A DNA stretch of 64,000 nt from Pollutiaquabacter aromativorans (lineage in GTDB: Bacteria; Bacteroidota; Bacteroidia; AKYH767-A; 2013-40CM-41-45), in the NCBI GenBank assembly GCA_049177215.1, contig CP185379.1:496001-560000 (forward strand), read 5' to 3'. Every line of letters begins with the position of its first letter. Position 1 is the stretch's first letter. A model generated the notes under the pieces. That model had not been told where the DNA came from, ran no database searches, and worked only from the letters and a program-made list of their open reading frames with translations. Made by a program: the position numbers and the translations under genes. This document shows positions 17,872 through 27,967 of the stretch, piece after piece.

Positions 17872-18635
17872 TAAAAGTGATGAAATACGTGATCTACGAC
17901 GTCTTGCGCAGCAAGATGGTCGTGGCCTACGCGGCGCTCATGCTCTTCTTGTGCGGCGCGATCTATTATTTCAGCGACGATTCCGCACAGGCTGTGGTGA
18001 GCCTGTTGCACCTGGTGCTTTTTGTCGTCCCATTGATCAGCATCGTGTTCGGAACCATTCATTACTATAACTCACGGGAGTTCATTGAGCTTTTACTCGC
18101 TCAGCCGATCAGACGAAACGCGATCTTCCTGGGGCAATACGCGGGCTTGTCTCTCTCGCTCGCGGGCGCGCTCGGACTTGGTTTGGGGTTGCCGGTCGTT
18201 CTCCTGGACCCCAGTCTGCCGTCGTTCCTGTTGTTGTTGGTAGCGGTGCTGGAGACGTTCATTTTTACCGGTCTTGCATTCCTGGCCTCGGTTCGTTCGC
18301 GCGATAAAGCACGCGGGATCGGGTTGGCCCTGATGCTTTGGTTTTACTTTTCCATCCTCTACGACGGGTTGATCCTGCTGGTGCTTTTTTATTTTTCGGA
18401 CTATCCGTTGGAAAAACCCGTGCTTGCGCTGACCGCGCTGAATCCGGTGGACCTTTCGCGTATCCTCGTGTTACTCAAGCTCGACACATCGGCCTTGATG
18501 GGTTATACCGGTGCCCTGTATCAGAAATTCTTCGGCTCCATGCTGGGTGTAGCCTGGTCGTTCGGCTTGCTGATCTTGTGGTGGATGCTACCGCTGGGCT
18601 TCGCCTTACGTGCATTCAAGAGGAAAGACCTCTGA
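17868..18635 (+). CDS. nosY: NosY, ABC transporter permease
   Basis: 255 residues, six hydrophobic segments (about 17-35, 44-64, 88-110, 125-145, 155-175, 228-248), ABC-2 type. The start is GTG at 17868 in a GTGA overlap with the nosF stop. It forms the membrane part of NosDFY. It ends the nos cluster: the next gene converges from the other strand with a 2-bp gap. No nosR, nosX or nosG/H gene is seen in the window. Confidence 0.94.
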   Translation: MIKVMKYVIYDVLRSKMVVAYAALMLFLCGAIYYFSDDSAQAVVSLLHLVLFVVPLISIVFGTIHYYNSREFIELLLAQPIRRNAIFLGQYAGLSLSLAGALGLGLGLPVVLLDPSLPSFLLLLVAVLETFIFTGLAFLASVRSRDKARGIGLALMLWFYFSILYDGLILLVLFYFSDYPLEKPVLALTALNPVDLSRILVLLKLDTSALMGYTGALYQKFFGSMLGVAWSFGLLILWWMLPLGFALRAFKRKDL

Positions 18636-18637
18636 GA

Positions 18638-20816
18638 TCATTCGAAGACTGTAAACTCCACCCGTCGGTTCTGTTGGCGTCCCTCGACTGTTTTATTACT
18701 GGCAATCGGCTTTCTGCTGCCATATCCGGTCGCGGTAATGCGCAAGGGGTCTATGCCCTTCACCGTCAGATATTGTTTCACCGACTCGGCACGATCCTTT
18801 GATAATTTGTCATTCAAGGCTGCAGGCCCGGTAGCATCGGTGTGACCGTCGATCGTAAGCTTGTAATTCGGTCGCTTGCGCATCAGTTCGACTAACTCAT
18901 CCAGGGCGCGGAAACTGCTCACCCGGATGACCGCTTTGCCGGTTTCAAATTCAAGGTTCGAGAATACCGTATTCAGGATTTCCTGTTCCTCTTTGGCCAG
19001 CGTCACTTTAACAGGACCCTTGGGCTTTGGCGGTGCCTCTTCAACGGGACAACCTTTGTTTGCCAGCGGTCCGGGAATTTTCGGACAGCGATCGTCCGGA
19101 TCGGGAATGCTATCCCCGTCGGTATCCGGACAGCCTTTGTAAAACGCAACGCCTGCCTGATCGGGACAAGCATCATCCTGGTCACGGATACCGTCGTTGT
19201 CCGAGTCGGGGCATCCTTTCAGACGATAGAGCCCATAGACCTCCGGACATTCATCATCGAGATCCGCGATGCCGTCATGGTCGGTATCCGGACAGCCTTT
19301 CAATCGGGCTGACCCGGCCAGTGCAGGGCATCGGTCATCGATGTCGGGAACGCTGTCGAGGTCCTGATCCGGACATCCGGAGAACGCGCGAAGTCCTGCC
19401 AGATCAGGGCAACGGTCGGCTTTATCGGCAATGCCGTCGCGGTCCGTGTCCTTGTCTTTTCCGGGACGGCCCCAAATCAGATTGAATCCTGCTTGTAGCT
19501 GAGTGAAATGATGCCCCAGCGGGTCGATCGTGCCGATCAGATTATCGCAGAGGGCATAGAATTGAAAAGCGCCTCCGTTCACCGCGATTCCGGCACCGAT
19601 ATTGTCGAATCGGTTGTTGTGCATGGAATACGTGCCGGTCAGCCACAGGCTCTTTGTCAATTGCCGTTGGATGCCAAGCGTAGCGGAAGGAAGTGTCCGA
19701 TGGTACAACCGTCTGCCTTGTACCAAAGCGCTGAACTGCGTACCGGGATTTAACTGATACACCGCGGACAGGATGACCCGACCGGCCAGGGGTGATGTAT
19801 AGGCATTCCGTGATTCCACCGGTTCGAACGATTGCCCGAGCGAATCGAGTACCTCCTGAAAAGTGGCATCGCTATCGTTGATGAATCGGTCCAGATCGAT
19901 TCCGGAGAAGGAATAGGTGCCGCGGGTTGCCTTGTAATTCCTGACGTTGGAACTCCAATTGATAAAGCCTATGTCGACGACCGACAGGTTGAATCGCCAT
20001 TGATCGTCCATTCTGAATTGTACACCCGCGTTGAATCCGAAACCATGATTTTGCTGTCGCCAAAAATATTCCCGAAGGAAACGGCGGCGTTCAGAACTGG
20101 TGGTGTCAAACCGGTCATAACCGGGATCATCGTTGGCCAGTAGCGAAGTGTTGACTACATAATCCGTATTCAAGACGAGCGAATAGTCGGTCGCATCAGT
20201 ATAAATGGACAAGTCGGCCGGCTCTGTCCGGATGTTTTCCATCCCATACAGGTATTTCATACGGATACCGGCGTTCCAACGATCGTCAATTTCCCGCGAG
20301 TAGCCGAGGGCATATTCCCGGTAGTGACTGGCGTGCAGGCCCATTTTCTTCAGACTCACGGTTTCTCCAATGTAAGCGGCATTGCCGTAATACAGCAGAT
20401 TGACGAATTCCCGTGGGTAGGCAAAGTCCGCATGAATGACTTCGCTCACATTGGCGCTGAAGAAGTTCTTGTTAACGCGGAATCCGAACTCGTAGCCAAT
20501 CGAGCCGATGGTCAAATGAAAGGAGTTGGTTTTTTCGAATTCCTCCGACCACCTGATCGAAGTCCCAATAAGCCGAACCATTCCGTACGCTGTGAAGGTC
20601 CCGCCACGTGAACCCATTATGCATGAACAGCGTGTGGATGTTCAGTAAGGGTAACGAAACAAATACCTTTTGTCTGGGAAACTCGGCCGGATTGATCTCG
20701 TTCGATTGTCCGATCGCGGAAAAGTGGTACAGGGTAAGATCGCTTTGCCCTCTGACGTTAGACGTCAGCAAGCACAACATCACCATACTACGAACTAGAC
20801 GAAACAAGGATCTCAT
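18638..20816 (-). CDS. DUF5723-like barrel with thrombospondin type 3 repeats and OmpA domain; one apparent frameshift
   Basis: Outer-membrane protein in three parts: signal peptide (first 24 residues) and a DUF5723-like barrel; about five Ca2+-binding TSP3 repeats of the form CPDxDxDGIxDxDDxCP (DNA about 19040-19450); and an OmpA peptidoglycan-binding domain with TIDGHTDATG and a C-terminal NRRVEFTVFE. Barrel start and remainder lie in two frames that meet in an A6 run (plus-strand T 20530-20535). Five A residues instead of six would give one 725-residue protein, reading GIRKTNSFHLTIGS across the join. Likely a base-call error. Its start overlaps the lipoprotein gene stop by 4 bp. Confidence 0.85.
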
Positions 20817-22408
20817 TGAAAATCGATTTTAAGACTGGCCCGAACACCGATTTTGATCAGCAAAGAATTGTTGGAGTGGATCTCCACACTTTGTAAGGGA
20901 GCGTTGCGTGTGTCGATCAGGCCGTGGATGAGGAGTTTTTTCGCCTGGAAGATGCGTTCAAGCCGACTTCGGTCAAAGGGTTCGTCGTGGGTTTTGACCG
21001 TTGGACTGATTACGATACCCTGCGCGTTCGTTAGCGCGGCGGGCACCAGTCCGTCTTGCGGATCGAACAGAAGCGAGTCAAGCGGCTGGTAAAGGGAGTC
21101 GGTGAAATACACCTGTGTCCACGACTGGGCCGGAAATCCGTTGGATGTATAGAGTCGGAAAATGGCCGATTGGAGTTCCTCGACATTTTCCAATTCAAAG
21201 TCGGCGGTATCCTGCACGCTCAAGCCGCTGGCGTATCCAACCAGCGGAAGCTCGACGCGCAAGTCGACGCTGAACCTGCTGGTGTCGAGTAGGAAATTCC
21301 GGGTGCCGGAAGGAACGTTGGTGGTCGCGTCGACATCGTAACTGATGTATTCAGGTTCCGCATTGACCACGGTTTGAACGTTGCTGTTGTTCTTATCCAA
21401 GGTGAACGAAGTCGCTGCGACAAGGCCCGGGGCGCCGGGGACACCTACCGGTATCGGATTGGGGATTGCACCGGTGACAGGGATATTCGGCCCCGTTCTC
21501 GGAATGGAGACAAGGTTTTGTAGAATGGCCCTGACCGGCATGCCGAAACTGTTGCGGATGTTGAATACGAATTTCGGTTCGTCGAAGTGAATGGTACCAC
21601 CCAGGGTGTTCTGGAAAATGGTCAACTCGCTCGAGTCGACCGAAATGCTCAGGCTGCGTTGCCGGAAATCGCCATAGGCGGCGGATAACCTCAACTGGTC
21701 ATAATCGATCGTAAAGGAGAGCGGACGATCGGTACAAGCCAGGTTGAGTCCGCTGTTGGTCCAGTCGGCTTCATACACAATGTCCAGTCGGTTGCTGGAA
21801 GTGCCTGCCGTAAAGTCGATCGAATAACCGCTCAGATCGAAACTGCCACTTGCGGAGGTGGACGTTCCGTTGGCGGGCGTGAAGAGTACGGACTGGTCGA
21901 ACACCACGCCATTCTTCCTGGCGGCCGGTATCCGAACGGAGAAAGTGCCGCCATGCGGTGCGGTATTGATCAGTGATACGTTCAGCATTCCGTTTTTAAG
22001 TACGACGCTGTCCAGTTCCTCACCATTGGCAACCGTAAAGGGGAAATCACGCGGTAGTTGTTGTAACAGTGTTCCTGAACCGGTCAACTGCGCGCTGTCC
22101 GGGGCATTCAGCCGGAATTCACCAAGATCTTGCTGGTCCAATAAGGGCAGAAAATCTTCTCCATTGACTGAATATACGTTGCCATCGTAGATCAGGATGA
22201 CGCGATCCGTAGCCGAGTCGATCTCCAAAGTGCCGGAGTCGGCTCTTCCCAGAAGATCGTCCATGGTCAACACGGAATTTACCAGGGGCAGCGCGACTTC
22301 AGGCTGCCAAATCGAATAGGAGGGATCCTCGAAATTGAAATCGTCCTTCTTGATACACGCCGAGATCGTGAATGAAAAGAGGATAAACGCGGCAACAATT
22401 TTTTTCAT
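20813..22408 (-). CDS. Secreted lipoprotein, beta-rich, function unknown
   Basis: 531 residues from the ATG at 22408, which gives a clean lipoprotein signal (FTISAC); the longer frame adds 19 residues that spoil it. The rest is Ser/Thr/Asn-rich with many short hydrophobic alternations, as in repeated beta-sandwich domains (for example TISVDSSELTIF-like strands). No catalytic motif seen. It sits directly before the barrel/OmpA gene with a 4-bp overlap, so the two are likely made together and may act together at the outer membrane. I do not recognise the family. Confidence 0.8.
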   Translation of the reverse strand: MKKIVAAFILFSFTISACIKKDDFNFEDPSYSIWQPEVALPLVNSVLTMDDLLGRADSGTLEIDSATDRVILIYDGNVYSVNGEDFLPLLDQQDLGEFRLNAPDSAQLTGSGTLLQQLPRDFPFTVANGEELDSVVLKNGMLNVSLINTAPHGGTFSVRIPAARKNGVVFDQSVLFTPANGTSTSASGSFDLSGYSIDFTAGTSSNRLDIVYEADWTNSGLNLACTDRPLSFTIDYDQLRLSAAYGDFRQRSLSISVDSSELTIFQNTLGGTIHFDEPKFVFNIRNSFGMPVRAILQNLVSIPRTGPNIPVTGAIPNPIPVGVPGAPGLVAATSFTLDKNNSNVQTVVNAEPEYISYDVDATTNVPSGTRNFLLDTSRFSVDLRVELPLVGYASGLSVQDTADFELENVEELQSAIFRLYTSNGFPAQSWTQVYFTDSLYQPLDSLLFDPQDGLVPAALTNAQGIVISPTVKTHDEPFDRSRLERIFQAKKLLIHGLIDTRNAPLQSVEIHSNNSLLIKIGVRASLKIDFQ

Positions 22409-22427
22409 GGTAGTGGTGTCGGAGTCG

Positions 22428-25091
22428 CTATTCCAATGTATAGAGATAGAGCAGTGTTTCTCCATCCGTCAGGACCATTTTATCCTCATGGAAGAGCTGA
22501 AATCCGTCCACCTCTTTGCCCGGAATTCCATTCACCGGGTAGCCCGCCGAAGCCGGACCTGACCCGCGGTAGACCCAGGTTTTCTTTGCATCGTTGGAAA
22601 AGAGCGCGAAAAGCGCTGAAGCAGGCCCTGAGCTGCAACGAAGGCCGGATACCGGTGAGACGCCACGGAACGATCTCGTTCCATCACCGGCGTAACTGAA
22701 CAGGCTGTCGTTCCGGATGACCAGCAGTTGACTGTTCAGGCTGTCGGTCAACAGGCAGAAATCGGTCACGTAGGATGAATCAGGTGCAGGCAGTAGCGTT
22801 CCGGAAAAGTCAAGGAGTTCAAGTCGGCCATCCGCATTTCGTTGCACGATCACTTCGCTGGTCGGTGATGTACGCCAAAGCTGAAATTTACCGAGTGACC
22901 GGCCGCCGATGATCGTCGTGGCTTTCCCGCGCAGGTCGAATTGCCTGAATTTCCCGTCATCCGACAGCGCGATCAGCGTGTTGGCAGCAGAGGTGGTAGC
23001 AGCCTGCAGGGGCAGGGAGAAGTTCCCTGCCGGACGATCCGAGTTCCAGTCCGGATCCGGTATGCCGTTCAGGCGATAATGGTAAACTGTGCCGTTGCTG
23101 CAGGGTATCAGGATACCCGGATCTGTATGTCCCGGCCGATTTATCAGACTCAAGCTGCCGGTGGCTGAGGCCGGGAGCCGGATGGGGTAGTTCGCTACAC
23201 GCTTGCCCTCGCGGTCCAGGATGAATAGTCGAGATTTCGTATTGAATAATAACTGCCAGCTCCCCTGCCGATAGTAGTCGACCGTATGCAGTGTTCCAAG
23301 TAAGGTATCATTCACCAGTACTTTCCACAGCAGCTTACCCGATTCATTAAAAAGGTAAAGTCTTCCCGACTTGTCTTGCGCTCCAACGTAGCATCTGCCG
23401 TTTTCATCGCCGGGTAGCAGGAAAGGACCGGCATGCAGCGTAGTATCCAATTGGGTACTCCAGACCACGGCCGGTTCCCGTTCCGGTGTTCCGCCGGTGG
23501 TCAACGCGGCCTGCAGTTGAAGTAGCCGGTCGCTGCGCAGCCGTGCCGTGATGAATACATCCTGTAAATGTGTTGCACGTGTTGGTTTGCTATACTTGTT
23601 GAGGAAAGCGGGCAACAGGTTCTGACTCCGGTTGGCGGAGGCGTAAACGAACAGGTGTTGATCATTTCCGAGACGGCGGAGGTGTTGGGTAAAGCCTGTC
23701 TTGGCATCCAAGCGCTTACCGTCTGCCAGATCATCCAGTAGTGTCTTAAGGCTGGCTGCCTGCGCCGCGCAAACGAAATAGCCATTCACGAAAGTGAGGG
23801 CGCTTTGCGTCCAGGAAGCGCTGACATTGCCCAGCGTCAGCAACGCCCAGCGGTGGTCCGGAAAAGTGAGAATGGTTTTTCCCCGGTAGCTTTCTTTTCG
23901 GATACCGCTGTTCCGGATCTTGCTCCATTGCTCCAGCATGCGCTCGGTTTCAGATGGTCGCATACTGCGCAACAACACGAGTAGGTTGTTGGTAAAGTCG
24001 CTACCAGCCGGTTCCGTGATGGCAAGCCCGGCTTCCGAGCCGGTCATTCCGTCGAACTCGGCCGCGAGGTCTCGTTGACAGGCTTGGATCAGGGCATCGC
24101 GTTCCGATTCCATGAGCCGGGCGGCCGGATAGATGTTCAGGTCTTGCCTGAAGCGGATCCGGATCGTTTGCAACTGATCGCTGCCGATCCACAGCAGAAA
24201 GGCCGTACGGTCCGGCAGTGCGGCCGCCATGTTGAATCGTTGTGGCTGACTGTTCTGAAAAGCGGTGATCCAGTCGGACGGATCGACGCTGCCACAAACT
24301 CCTTCGAGCCGGATCTCTTCTTTCAGAATCCTGAGTTGCAGGCCGCTCCAACGACCAAGACGACTGGCAAGTTCCAAGACTTCATTCTGCTCCGTGTTCC
24401 AGTTGCTGCTGAGCAAGTCGCGTGCTCCGATGCTGTTAATGTAAAGTCGGATGGCGGACTTATTGGTTGCACCGGCAACCTGATTGAATATCCGCACCTT
24501 TCGCAAAGGTGTACCGTTTCGCGATTGCCGGATGGCATCTTCGAGTAGTACCGGACTTTCACTGAGTAGAAAGACACCTTTGGAAATGGCGAAGCAAACC
24601 GGTGAAGTGGTATGGCCACTCTCGTATATGATCACGTCCTCGTACTCACGCTCCTCGAATTCGCGATCTGCAAAGTACTCGCTGACTTGTCCGGCTACCT
24701 CTTTATAGGAAAATCCAAGCGGTATGTTCATTGCAGCGAGCCAGCCCGCTCCAGCGCTGCCGGTCAGATGCAGGGAGAGATACAGCGGTTGTGTTGACCA
24801 GGCCTTTTTATAAGCAGTATGTGTTCCGCTGACCGAATCCGAGAAATGCAGAACCGACCGCATTTGGAGTAGATCAGGATCGCCACCCCAGTTTTCCCAA
24901 AAGTGAGTCGATTGAAGTTCCTCATTTGCCGCTTTACCCGTCTGACATTCGATGATCAGCGCAGCATTGGTCGGAATAGCATTGAAAGGATCGGACAGAA
25001 TGACGCGATAGCGTTGGTAATAATAAAACCCGATAGCCGCGGAAATAATGACAAGCAGTGCTATGACCGCTCCAGTGACAATCCTTCTCAT
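22428..25091 (-). CDS. Large membrane-anchored protein with possible C-terminal propeller, DUF3352-like
   Basis: 887 residues. One N-terminal transmembrane helix (about 5-25), then a DUF3352-like region (about 35-540) and a C-terminal part of repeated short strands (about 560-880; segments such as GRCYVGAQDKSGRLYLFNE and SLINRPGHTDPGILIP) that resembles a beta-propeller. The large domain would lie in the periplasm. It ends 19 bp before the lipoprotein gene and probably shares its transcript. Similar proteins occur widely in Bacteroidota with no assigned function; the DUF match is from memory of the pattern only. Confidence 0.78.
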   Translation of the reverse strand: MRRIVTGAVIALLVIISAAIGFYYYQRYRVILSDPFNAIPTNAALIIECQTGKAANEELQSTHFWENWGGDPDLLQMRSVLHFSDSVSGTHTAYKKAWSTQPLYLSLHLTGSAGAGWLAAMNIPLGFSYKEVAGQVSEYFADREFEEREYEDVIIYESGHTTSPVCFAISKGVFLLSESPVLLEDAIRQSRNGTPLRKVRIFNQVAGATNKSAIRLYINSIGARDLLSSNWNTEQNEVLELASRLGRWSGLQLRILKEEIRLEGVCGSVDPSDWITAFQNSQPQRFNMAAALPDRTAFLLWIGSDQLQTIRIRFRQDLNIYPAARLMESERDALIQACQRDLAAEFDGMTGSEAGLAITEPAGSDFTNNLLVLLRSMRPSETERMLEQWSKIRNSGIRKESYRGKTILTFPDHRWALLTLGNVSASWTQSALTFVNGYFVCAAQAASLKTLLDDLADGKRLDAKTGFTQHLRRLGNDQHLFVYASANRSQNLLPAFLNKYSKPTRATHLQDVFITARLRSDRLLQLQAALTTGGTPEREPAVVWSTQLDTTLHAGPFLLPGDENGRCYVGAQDKSGRLYLFNESGKLLWKVLVNDTLLGTLHTVDYYRQGSWQLLFNTKSRLFILDREGKRVANYPIRLPASATGSLSLINRPGHTDPGILIPCSNGTVYHYRLNGIPDPDWNSDRPAGNFSLPLQAATTSAANTLIALSDDGKFRQFDLRGKATTIIGGRSLGKFQLWRTSPTSEVIVQRNADGRLELLDFSGTLLPAPDSSYVTDFCLLTDSLNSQLLVIRNDSLFSYAGDGTRSFRGVSPVSGLRCSSGPASALFALFSNDAKKTWVYRGSGPASAGYPVNGIPGKEVDGFQLFHEDKMVLTDGETLLYLYTLE

Positions 25092-25155
25092 ATACTGATC
25101 CCCGGTTCAAAGATGATGAACCCATCGCAATGAAGGGGGAAAAGCCCAAGTGGTT

Positions 25156-25776
25156 TTAGACACCTTCCTGTTGAAATGGAAGTTCACCCTGTTCCGGCAG
25201 TAGGCGGAAGCTCTTTCGATGAAACGGTGAGTTACCAAAGATCCGGATCGCATTACGGTGCTCCCGGGTTCCGTATCCTTTGTTGCGGTCCCAGCCATAC
25301 ATCGGAAACTCGCCATGCAGCCGGTGCATGAGGTCGTCCCGATAGGTTTTCGCGAGAATCGAAGCCGCTGCTATGGAGCGGTACAGCGCGTCGCCGTCGA
25401 TAATGCATTGGTGGGGTATGCCGGGATACGACAGAAAACGGTTGCCATCAATTAGCAGGAGTTCCGGACGTGTCGTAAGCCCGTCAATAGCCCGGTGCAT
25501 GGCCCGGTAAGTGGCTTGCAGAATGTTGATGTCGTCGATCACCGCCTGCCCGATCTCCGCTACCGACCATGCCAGTGCGTGCTCCTGGATATGGTCCCGC
25601 AACAGGTACCGGTCCTTCTCCGAAACTTGTTTGGAGTCGTTCAGTAAGGGGTGACGATAGGTGGGCGGCAGTATGACGGCCGCGGCGAAAACGGGACCGG
25701 CCAGGCAGCCACGACCGGCTTCGTCGACGCCGGCTTCCAGCAAGTCTTCCTGGTAGCGGATCTTCAACTTAGCCAT
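25156..25776 (-). CDS. rnhB: Ribonuclease HII
   Basis: Removes RNA, including single ribonucleotides, from DNA-RNA hybrids. 206 residues with the family N-terminal motif GVDEAGRGCLAGPV (catalytic Asp and Glu at about 18-19), LLIDGN with the third acidic residue, and DALYRSIAAASILAKTYRD with the fourth. The start overlaps the glycosyltransferase gene end by 8 bp. Normal length. A cytoplasmic housekeeping enzyme; its placing among envelope genes looks incidental. Confidence 0.96.
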   Translation of the reverse strand: MAKLKIRYQEDLLEAGVDEAGRGCLAGPVFAAAVILPPTYRHPLLNDSKQVSEKDRYLLRDHIQEHALAWSVAEIGQAVIDDINILQATYRAMHRAIDGLTTRPELLLIDGNRFLSYPGIPHQCIIDGDALYRSIAAASILAKTYRDDLMHRLHGEFPMYGWDRNKGYGTREHRNAIRIFGNSPFHRKSFRLLPEQGELPFQQEGV

Positions 25777-26923
25777 GGCGCCTCGAATCGTTTTCCAGAG
25801 CGGACATTGTACGTCCGATGCTGTTCCAAAGATCCCGTGCGGTAAAATCCCAGGAGAAGTCGCGGCTGCGAATCAGTCCGCGTTGCGAGAGTTCTTGCCG
25901 GAGCTGAGCATCGACACTCAATCGTTGCATGCCTTTGGAGATATCCTCAACGGAGAACGGGTCGACCAGCAAGGCCGCGTCGCCGGCGACTTCGGGCATC
26001 GAAGTCACATTCGCGGTGAGCACGGGTACTCCGCAACGCATCGCTTCAAGGAGCGGAATGCCGAATCCTTCGAAGGTGGATACATACGTCAATGCCAGAG
26101 CCGCCGCGGTGATCCGGAAGAGATCAGCCTCCGCTACGCGACCGGTGAAGTGTACATCCTGCCGGTACCGCATGTTTTGCAGGCTTGTTTCCATTTCCGG
26201 TGTCCACCACCGTTTCGTGCCGGCGAATACCAAACAGACATCCGGTCCGCCATTCGTGCGGAACTGTTCGTAGGCGTTGAGCAGGTTGACGATATTCTTG
26301 CGTTGATGAATGGAGCCGATGAACAGAAAATATGGTTTCCCACCGGTCAGTTGGTCCCTTGTTTTCCTGCTTTCCGACTCCTGCAGCGGTACAAATCCGT
26401 CGTTCACGCCGTTGTACACGACATCGATCTTGTCGGTTGATATCCCGTATTGCCGGCTGATATCATCGCGCGAGAAGGAAGAGACCGTGGCGATGCGGGC
26501 GGCTGCTTTGGCATAACGGGGGAAGAAATGTCGATAGTAGGCCCGATTGAAAAAGGGCAGATCGCCGGGGTAGTGTTCGAAGTTGATATCATGAATTACC
26601 GAAAGAGTCGGAACCTGGCTGCGAAGCGACAGGTAACCGTCGGACGAGACGAACAGATCAGGCTTCCACTTTCTAAAAACCCGGGGCAGGGACCATTCAT
26701 ACCACAGATACCAGAGGATAGGATGGCGGGCCGCAGGACCTGCAACGATCGGGGTCACGTTGGGTGTAAAGACAAACTCCGGATCGAAGGGACGATCGAA
26801 GATGAACAGGAACTCATGTTCGGGATGGTCGTGTGTGATGCGCCGGAAGGTTTCCAGGCAGAAATACCCGATGCCTTCCAGTTTCCCCTTTTGCAACATC
26901 CGGGCGTTGACCGCGATCCTCAT
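25769..26923 (-). CDS. GT4-family glycosyltransferase
   Basis: 384 residues, GT-B fold. The C-terminal nucleotide-sugar domain shows YFLFIGSIHQRKN, then the E-x7-E motif in TYVSTFEGFGIPLLEAMRCGVPV with both Glu residues. The N-terminal acceptor domain has SVIHDINFEHYPGDL. It probably transfers a sugar, such as mannose, to a lipid-linked or surface polysaccharide; the substrate cannot be told. First gene of the minus-strand block 18.6-26.9 kb, divergent from the lpxD-like gene 106 bp away. Confidence 0.93.
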   Translation of the reverse strand: MRIAVNARMLQKGKLEGIGYFCLETFRRITHDHPEHEFLFIFDRPFDPEFVFTPNVTPIVAGPAARHPILWYLWYEWSLPRVFRKWKPDLFVSSDGYLSLRSQVPTLSVIHDINFEHYPGDLPFFNRAYYRHFFPRYAKAAARIATVSSFSRDDISRQYGISTDKIDVVYNGVNDGFVPLQESESRKTRDQLTGGKPYFLFIGSIHQRKNIVNLLNAYEQFRTNGGPDVCLVFAGTKRWWTPEMETSLQNMRYRQDVHFTGRVAEADLFRITAAALALTYVSTFEGFGIPLLEAMRCGVPVLTANVTSMPEVAGDAALLVDPFSVEDISKGMQRLSVDAQLRQELSQRGLIRSRDFSWDFTARDLWNSIGRTMSALENDSRRHG

Positions 26924-27015
26924 GGTCGGCGAAGATACGCACTCGGGCAGGAGCGCGGAAACCCTGATGTTGAAAACGGGAATGGAACCACCGCCCGTCC
27001 CCTGCCGGAATCCGC

Positions 27016-27023
27016 TATTTTTG
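27016..27023 (+). promoter_or_regulatory. TAnnTTTG -7 box before the lpxD-like gene
   Basis: TATTTTTG fits the Bacteroidota -7 consensus. It ends only 6 bp before the ATG at 27030, so a transcript from it would have almost no leader. No clear -33 TTG element is seen. Confidence 0.45.
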
Positions 27024-27029
27024 TTATCA

Positions 27030-27965
27030 ATGAAGTTTCCTCAACCCATCGCCCTGAAAGCACTGGCAGAACTGACGGGAACCCGGGTCATCGGCGACGG
27101 GTCCCGGCAGGTGTCGGGCATCAACGAGATCCACAAAGTGGAGGCCGGCGATATCACCTTCGTCGATCATCCCAAGTATTACGATAAGGCGCTGCAGTCG
27201 GCTGCAACTTTTGTCATCATCAACAAGGAAGTTGCGGCGCCTGAAGGGAAGGCGCTGCTGTTCGCGGAAGACCCGTTTTCCGCCTACATCCGGATCGTAC
27301 GACACTACAGGACCTTCGAGCCCAGTACGGCAGCGATCAGCCCTACGGCCGTCATCGGGGCGGGAACGGTTATCCAGCCGGGCGCTTTTATCGGTCACCA
27401 CGTGCGGATCGGAAATAACTGTGTCATTCACGCCAACGTCAGCATCTACGATCATACCGAAATAGGAGACGAGGTGATCATCCATTCCAATACCGTTATC
27501 GGTGCCGATGCGTTTTATTTCAAGCGTCGCCCGGAAGGTTACGACAAGATGTACTCCTGCGGCCGCGTTATCATTCACGACCGGGTCGAGATCGGGGCAA
27601 GCTGTACGATCGACAAGGGTGTATCCGGCGATACGGTCATCGGTGCCGGCACCAAGATGGACAACATGGTACACGTGGGTCACGATACCGTGATCGGACG
27701 CAACTGCCTCTTCGCGGCACAGGTGGGAATCGCCGGCGTGGTGACGATCGAAGACGACGTGATCCTCTGGGGACAGGTCGGCGTGCAAAAGGACCTGACC
27801 ATCGGGAAAGGCGCGGTCGTACTTGGCAAGTCCGGCGTGCCAAAGTCGCTGGAAGGCGGGAAGACCTATTTCGGTAGCCCGACCCAGGAAGCCCGTGACA
27901 AGATGCGGGAACTCGCACTGATCAAGCAATTGCCCGAATTGCTGGAACGACTGAAGAATCGCTGA
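27030..27965 (+). CDS. lpxD: LpxD-like UDP-3-O-acylglucosamine N-acyltransferase
   Basis: 311 residues; ATG at 27030 chosen, since the longer frame upstream lies opposite the glycosyltransferase gene and lacks family sequence. N-terminal uridine-binding domain (about 1-100) followed by left-handed beta-helix hexapeptide repeats (IGAGTVIQPGAFIG, VHVGHDTVIGRNCLFAAQVG). The catalytic His of LpxD lies in NMVHVGHD. It adds the N-linked hydroxyacyl chain in lipid A synthesis. It is somewhat shorter than usual LpxD (about 340), which fits the shorter second paralogue found in some Bacteroidota, so it may not be the sole LpxD. Confidence 0.85.
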   Translation: MKFPQPIALKALAELTGTRVIGDGSRQVSGINEIHKVEAGDITFVDHPKYYDKALQSAATFVIINKEVAAPEGKALLFAEDPFSAYIRIVRHYRTFEPSTAAISPTAVIGAGTVIQPGAFIGHHVRIGNNCVIHANVSIYDHTEIGDEVIIHSNTVIGADAFYFKRRPEGYDKMYSCGRVIIHDRVEIGASCTIDKGVSGDTVIGAGTKMDNMVHVGHDTVIGRNCLFAAQVGIAGVVTIEDDVILWGQVGVQKDLTIGKGAVVLGKSGVPKSLEGGKTYFGSPTQEARDKMRELALIKQLPELLERLKNR

Positions 27966-27967
27966 GC

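Noticed and set aside
20813..22465. Longer start for the lipoprotein gene
   Set aside because: It would place 19 polar residues before an otherwise complete lipoprotein signal.
26760..27029. Longer start for the lpxD-like gene
   Set aside because: The extra 90 codons lie opposite the glycosyltransferase gene and carry no LpxD features; a -7 box lies just before the chosen ATG.
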